A stretch of DNA of 64,000 bases. It comes from Geosiphon pyriformis. Lineage: Eukaryota; Glomeromycota; Glomeromycetes; Archaeosporales; Geosiphonaceae. Under the pieces are notes generated by a model. The model ran no database searches. It had not been told where the DNA came from and saw only the letters and a program-made list of their open reading frames with translations. Below are positions 58,640 to 64,000 of the stretch, piece by piece. The stretch covers positions 1,768,032 through 1,832,031 of the forward strand of contig JAAOMT010000436.1 in NCBI GenBank assembly GCA_016748015.1. Direction: 5' to 3'. Position numbers and translations under genes: made by a program. Positions within the stretch are counted from its first letter, which is position 1; each line of letters starts with the position of its first letter.

Positions 58640-60680
58640 TTAAACAATGAGTTTATTAAATTATTTCAAATAAAAATAATTTAATCAAACCAAAAATACA
58701 ACAGATGTTAGATAATAGTTTAATTAAAAAATTTCTAAGCTCTTGGTTTTTATCTGTTATTTTAGTTACCAAAAAAAATAAAAAAATATATTTCTGTGTT
58801 GATTATTAAAAACTTAATAATATAATTTTAAAAAATAATTATTCAACTTCTTTGATTCAAAAAATTTTAGACAATTTAAAGAATAAAAAATAGTTCTTTT
58901 TATTAAACTTAGCTAACAAATATTGACAAGTTAAAATAAATCTAAATAACAAAAAAAAAATCGTATTTACAACTTAAAATAAAAATTTTAAGTTTAATAT
59001 AATAATTTTTGAATTATATAATGTTTTAGCTATTTTTTAATATCTAATAGATATTATTTACAAAAAAATCATGTAAAAATTAGTTGTTGCTTACTCAAAT
59101 AATTAATATGTTTTTAAAAACATTTAATAATTATCTATTTTACTTTTAATAAGTCTTTAACTATTTTCAAAATACAAAACTCAAACTCAATTATAATAAA
59201 TATTTCTTTGGAAAAATTAAGCTTAAATTTTTAAAACATATTATTAAAAAAAATAAAGTAAAACCAAATCCAAACAAAGTTAAAAAAGTTAAAAATTTTT
59301 CTGCTCTAATTAATTTTTGCAAACTGAAAAAATTTTTAAGACTTATCAAATATTATTACTGATTTATTAAAAATTTTTTAAATATTGCCAAGCTTTTTTA
59401 GTATTTATTTTCGAAACAAATTTCTTATAGTTAAAAAACTGGTCAACAAAAAACTTTAATTATTTCAAATAATAACTTATTAAAACTCTAATCTTAATAT
59501 ATTTAGACTTTAATAAAAAATTTATTATAATTATAAACATATTCAAAAATGTTCTTAAAACTATTTTATTCTAAATTAAACTTAATAATCAAAAATACTT
59601 TATTGCTTATGTCAATTGTAATATTAATACAGTTAAAAAAATATACAACACCACAAATTTGGAGTGTTTTTTTATTTACTAGTCTGTACAAAACTGAAAA
59701 CATTATTTTTGCTAAATATTTAATCTGTATACAAATCATAAAGGATTAATTTGATTACTCAATAAACTACAACTCAAAAAAAAATTTACAAAATAAACTA
59801 CTTACTTGCAGCAATTTTTCTACAAAATACATTATAAAAAAAAACTAAAAACACCAATTTTAACAGTTTGTTAAGAATAATTCAAGTTTAGTCTGACCAA
59901 ATAAATACATCTAAGTACTAATAATTATATCAATATTTGTTAATATTTTAATTTAAAAAAAAACTATCTCAATAAAAACAAAGTATTATATAAAAATAAG
60001 TTTAAAATTATTTTATTTACAATAAACAGTTATATTAACAAAAATGTCAAAACCATAATACATTACAAAAAATCATAAAAAATACAATAAAAAAAACAAT
60101 TTTATTTAATATGTATTTTAATCTAACTGTTAAATACTTTAACAAAGATGTTATCTTAAAAAAACAATAAATTTATACTATTGGCTAATAATATATAAAA
60201 ATATCTTTAAATATATTTATAACTGTAACTTGTATCAAAAAAAAATAAGCCAAAATAACAAAACCATTTTAATTTATTCTAGTTGAAAATTTATTTAATA
60301 AAATTGAAATTAATTTGATTAAATCTTTTAATTATTTTCAAAAAAATTGATATATTGTAATAGTTATAAACAATTTTACAAAATAGCCAGAAATCTGAAT
60401 CATTTAAATTGCAAATGTTAAAACAATAACTAAATTTGTATATTAAGATCTAATCTACTAATATAAATGGCCAAAAAATTATTATTTAATTAAAAAACTC
60501 ACTTTGTTAATAATACTTTGGCAAAACTAAGTTAATAATTTAAAATAAAATGACTTTTGTTATTTTTATATTATTTGCAGACAAATAAATTAATAGAATA
60601 ATTTAACCAAACATTATATAAAGTTTTAGCAAAAACATACCAGTTTATAAAAACACTGAAAAATAATTATAAAACAGTAG
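58640..60680 (+). pseudogene. R2 pol remnant: RT, RNase H and integrase of Ty3/gypsy type
   Basis: RT at 58660-59120: IQQMLDNSLIKKFLSSWF, then VILVTKKNKKIYFCVDY and KLNN (58760-58820), ILDNLKN, FLLNLANKY*QVKINL (the L-D-L-x-x-G-Y-x-Q block with Asp now Asn and Gly changed), and FNIIIFELYNVLAIF (the MPFGLCNAPATFQ block). RNase H linker at 59340-59480: FIKNFLNIAKLF, then TGQQKTL. Integrase: CNLYQKKISQN near 60226 (second Cys of the zinc-binding domain now Tyr), THFVNNTLAKLS near 60500 and LQTNKLIE*FNQTL at 60578-60620 (the P-Q-T-N-G-x-x-E-R-F-N-x-T-L block). The order RT-RNase H-integrase marks Ty3/gypsy. Many stops; non-functional. Confidence 0.87.
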
Positions 60681-61814
60681 CTAACAATATTAATAACTCT
60701 TAAAAATAATAAAAAGAAAGACATAATAATTGTTTACTAGAACAACTAATTAAATTTAAGATAAAAAACAAAGTATTATTACATTATACAAAAACTAAAA
60801 AACAGTAAATAAAAAATTTGACCCAAAATAAGACAGACTATTTTATATATATGAAATTTTTAACAATAAAACTTATAAACTATGAATAAAAAACAAAATT
60901 TTAAAGAAATTACACATAGAAATTATCTAAAACTTTATTATACAACACAAAAATTGTCATTAATTATATTACAACTAGAAACACAAATTCTATTAATTAG
61001 ATCTGAAAATATTTTACAAGATCTGAAATCAATTATTATAATTAAATATAATCTATTTACAGAAAATTAACTTATATAGATTAGATATATAAATACTAAA
61101 AAACTAATAAAAAAAACCAAAAATAACATGTTTAACATAAATTTTTCAGACAAAGTTTTGAAACTTTTACAACAATTGTTTGAAACAATTTAATAATTTA
61201 CAATATTAATAAAAATTACAATTAATAAAAAAAAGATATAATATAAAGCTACAAGCAAAAAAAAAATAAGCAAAAATTTAACTAAAATTAAATATTTTTT
61301 ATTTTATGTAAAATCAAAAAAAATACATATATTTAAACACTAAAAAAAATAAAAAAAGCTTTAAACAACTTAATTATAAAACTAAATACTGAAAAATAGA
61401 TATCAAAAATTTTTACAATATAAAAAAAAACTTTTATTAACATATTAGTTCTTTAAAATTGGTAAAAAACTAAATCTACAAATATTATATAAAGACAACA
61501 ATAAATAAATATTCAATAGAAAAGCACTAAAAAGAGTAAAAAAATTAATTAAAAAAAACAATTTGATGCTATATTATAAAACAATATATTCAGTATTTAA
61601 ATGCTATTTAATCATATTATTAAACAATTTATTAAAAACTATTATAGTTAATAACATCAGACAAATAACAAATTCTTAATTTAAAAAACTATAAAAAGCA
61701 ATATTTAACATGACAATTGAATATTTCACCAAAAAAACAACTTTTAAAAATATATATAATTTTATAAAAGCTTAATTCTAAAAAAAAAGAATAATGTTAT
61801 TAGAATAAAAAAAT

Positions 61815-62751
61815 AATTAAAAACTTTTTAAAAAGACATAAAAACTACATAATAATATAGAAAAAATGTAATAATATAAAATAATACAAAATAATACAAA
61901 ATAATTTAAAATAATTTAAGATAACACAAAATAATATACTATAATACAAAATAATACAGAATAATTAATAATAATATAGAATAACTAGTTATAATATAAA
62001 AAAACAAAGCAATAATTAAAATAGCAAACAATAATTAATAATAATAAACAATTAAAAACAATTCTATAGAATTAAAAAATATGTATAAAAAGAAATAGTT
62101 TTAATAGATAGAAAAAAAACAAACTAAACAAAAATTAGCTTAATATTTTTATATTATTCTTAGTCTTAAAACTCTTTTTTTTATTTTAAATTTATCAAAT
62201 AAAATATTATTGTTTAATATATAAATTTATAATTTTAATATTCTAATTGTTAAGATCTAATTAATTGTTTTTAATTATTTTTATTTCAGATCAAATGCTA
62301 TTAATATAAATATTTTTGGAAATTTAATAACTTGAATTAATTGCTCTTAATCATAATAATTAACAAAATACTATTTTTTTTTTTATAAGGCAATAACATT
62401 AAAAATTAATTATCTAAGAATAGTCTTATAATAATCTAATAAAAAAAAATCTTCTTTTAAGATTTGATATTAACTTTATCTTATTATTTTACCAAAAAAA
62501 CAAAAAAACAATGCTGAATTTTAGTAACTGTACTTACTAACTCAAAGAAAAATACAATTATAGCAACACAATTAAAAAAACAATATCTTTATGTTTTATA
62601 ATAAAAAAACTTAATAAGTAAAACTTTAAACAAAAAAACTTTTAAAGATTAATAATTTATAATATAATTAAAGCCAATTTATTTATTCTTTATACTGTTT
62701 TCAATATTAAATCATAAGCACTAAAATTTATTTATAATAATGGCCAAAATT
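61815..62751 (+). repeat. 3' LTR of R2
   Basis: Direct copy of 46440-47381, for example CTAAACAAAAATTAGCTTAA near 62124 and AATTAAAGCCAATTTATTTA near 62667. LINE-h coding remains begin right after it. Confidence 0.85.
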
Positions 62752-64000
62752 ATTAAAAATAAACAAATATAAAATTTAAGAGACTGTTATTATATTCTTT
62801 TATATATATTATTAATAAATATTTTTGTTTATAATTTCTTAGATTTAATTTTATTTTATAATAAAAAGACATGTTATATTTTAGGTAACTTTATTATATA
62901 TATACAAATATATTGTGTTTGTTTTAATTCTGTTATTGTCAAAGATATTATTATTTATTTTATTTTATTTTTTAAAGATATTATTCTGATTTGAATTAGA
63001 TTATTAACTTCAAAGTATATTAAATATAAAAAACACAATTATATTTTTAGTATATGTAAACTAGCTTTAAAATTATTCAGTTGGGACTTGAAAATTTTTT
63101 TGAAACTAACAAAAAGCATTTTATATATATTTATGCAAAAAAGTAAATTTCTGTATTTTATTTAATATTCTTTAGTAATATGACTTGGGCTTTTATAGTA
63201 AATAATATTTTAAAAAGTTTTTTTTTATGTTATTTATTGGTATTTTTTTGGTAAAATCTTTATTTAATGCTTTTAATAAAGATTTTATAACTTTAATTTT
63301 GGTCTTTTATTTAGATATTCTGGAATGTTTTTTAAAATTTTTGTTCAACTATGTTGTTAAAATTTTTTACAAACTAATTAGTTTTTGTTTGTTAATATTA
63401 TTAATATATACTAAAAAAACACTTATATTAACTGTTAATTTAGAACTTAATATAACTGCTAATAAATTATTGCCAAATTTTTATGTGTTATTTAATATTA
63501 CTAACATGTTCTAAAAAATTTTTCTAATAATTTGAAAATTTTATCCACCAAAATTAGTAATTTAAAATCAATATAATAGTTTAAAAGATTTAATAAAATT
63601 TATTTTAGATAAGTTAAAATTTTTTAGTTTAACTAGTAATATAATATTTTTTTTCTATTTTTAATAAATAATTTAACTTAAAAAATAGTTACATGTAATA
63701 TTAAAAAAATAAATATTTTTATTAAGTAAAATAATATTATTAAATAACATAGAAAATTAAAAAATAATATTTTAATTGTTATTAAAACTAAGCTTTGTTC
63801 TAATATTAAGTCTTTGTAAATAAGTTTATTAGTATATAGATATTTACTTCTAATTTAAATTCAGAATATTTGAACATTAGTATTATATTAATTATAAATA
63901 AATACTTGGTTAAACATGTTTTTAAAATTTTAAAAATTCCTAATAGGCTTTTAATAATTTATTTATTGTTTAAAAACAAACAGTCAGTTTTTGTATTAGG

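Larger units (their letters stand above)
46440..62751 (+). mobile_element. R2: eroded Ty3/gypsy LTR retrotransposon inserted in LINE-h ORF1
   Basis: Direct LTRs of ~0.94 kb at 46440-47381 and 61815-62751. Between them, after removing LINE-i (47617-54350), are about 7.7 kb: a 5' part (47382-47605), an unrecognised stretch that should include gag (54362-58600), and pol (58640-60680) in the order RT, RNase H, integrase, which is the Ty3/gypsy order. All reading frames are riddled with stops and nearly all changes are toward A/T. Primer-binding site and polypurine tract were not resolved. Its insertion in LINE-h and the insertion of LINE-i within it give it an intermediate age. Confidence 0.85.
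45300..64000 (+). mobile_element. LINE-h: eroded LINE, split by R2, continues past window end
   Basis: Left piece 45300-46439: 5' UTR and ORF1 up to the end of the RRM-like region. It matches LINE-f ORF1 at 45781 (MNKAIPKNTYTKTYNL against MPRKTHTRTYAL) and at 46330-46435 (the LGKDLVHVALAVSN zone). Right piece 62752-64000: ORF1 resumes at the next codons (KNKQI*NLRDCYYILLY against SNKQMWVSRDQHQALLY), then KKTCYILGNF, MTWAFIVNN (63180), LDILECFLKFLFNYVVKIF (63310), and the ORF2 endonuclease from about 63650 (IKTKL near 63785) to the window end. The two pieces join without loss, so the 16.3 kb between them is an insertion. Subfamily as LINE-e/f. Heavily A/T-shifted. Confidence 0.85.

Noticed and set aside
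1-64000. tRNA, rRNA, CRISPR array or bacterial operon
   Set aside because: I saw no cloverleaf with B-box, no rRNA core sequence, no regular repeat-spacer structure and no ribosome-binding-site pattern. The spliced gene and LINEs are eukaryotic.
1-64000. Mitochondrial or plastid origin for the very AT-rich parts
   Set aside because: The AT-rich blocks align with nuclear-type LINE and gypsy elements and contain no organelle genes.

Overview
The window looks like nuclear DNA of a filamentous fungus. A spliced gene for an Opi1-family regulator of phospholipid synthesis (minus strand, about 6672-8739) is the only recognisable cellular gene. It sits in a less AT-rich island (about 4390-10390) surrounded by transposon remains with extreme A+T bias. 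The type of LINE and zinc-knuckle ORF1 proteins resembles what I associate with arbuscular mycorrhizal fungi (Glomeromycotina, Rhizophagus-like); that placement is an inference from memory, not a search.

Layout: 1-3190, 3' half of an eroded LINE (LINE-a, +). 3191-4390, AT-rich DNA with nothing recognisable. 4390-10390, the gene island, with a broken Tc1/mariner transposase (4800-5215), the Opi1 gene and a 555-bp assembly gap (8740-9294) over its 5' part. 10391-12720, AT-rich DNA with two short 5'-truncated LINE ends (LINE-b, LINE-c). 12850-26560, an eroded, nearly full-length LINE on the minus strand (LINE-d), split by an LTR element (R1, 15233-20605) and by an ORF1-only LINE derivative (N1, about 22117-24390). 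26572-33470, LINE-e (-). 34437-41349, LINE-f (+). 41388-44960, a second ORF1-only element (N2), split by a 5'-truncated LINE (LINE-g, 41439-43030). 45300 to the window end, another eroded LINE (LINE-h, +), split by a Ty3/gypsy LTR element (R2, 46440-62751), itself split by the youngest-looking LINE (LINE-i, 47617-54350).

The LINEs share one plan: ORF1 (RRM-like fold plus CCHC knuckle), then ORF2 (APE-type endonuclease, reverse transcriptase, RNase H, C-terminal zinc finger), then a conserved ~135-bp 3' tail ending in A-rich or TAA repeats. The ORF2 start overlaps the ORF1 stop (ATGA or TAATG), which suggests termination-reinitiation. The ORF1-only elements N1 and N2 carry an unrelated ORF1 but the same 3' tail, so they look like non-autonomous partners mobilised by the LINE reverse transcriptase.

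No LINE copy is intact. Most premature stops are TGG to TGA/TAG or CAG/CGA to stop, and catalytic Asp and Glu codons have become Asn and Lys. This is decay dominated by C:G to T:A transitions, RIP-like or from 5-methylcytosine deamination. Nesting order agrees with it: hosts are the most AT-rich and inserts the least.
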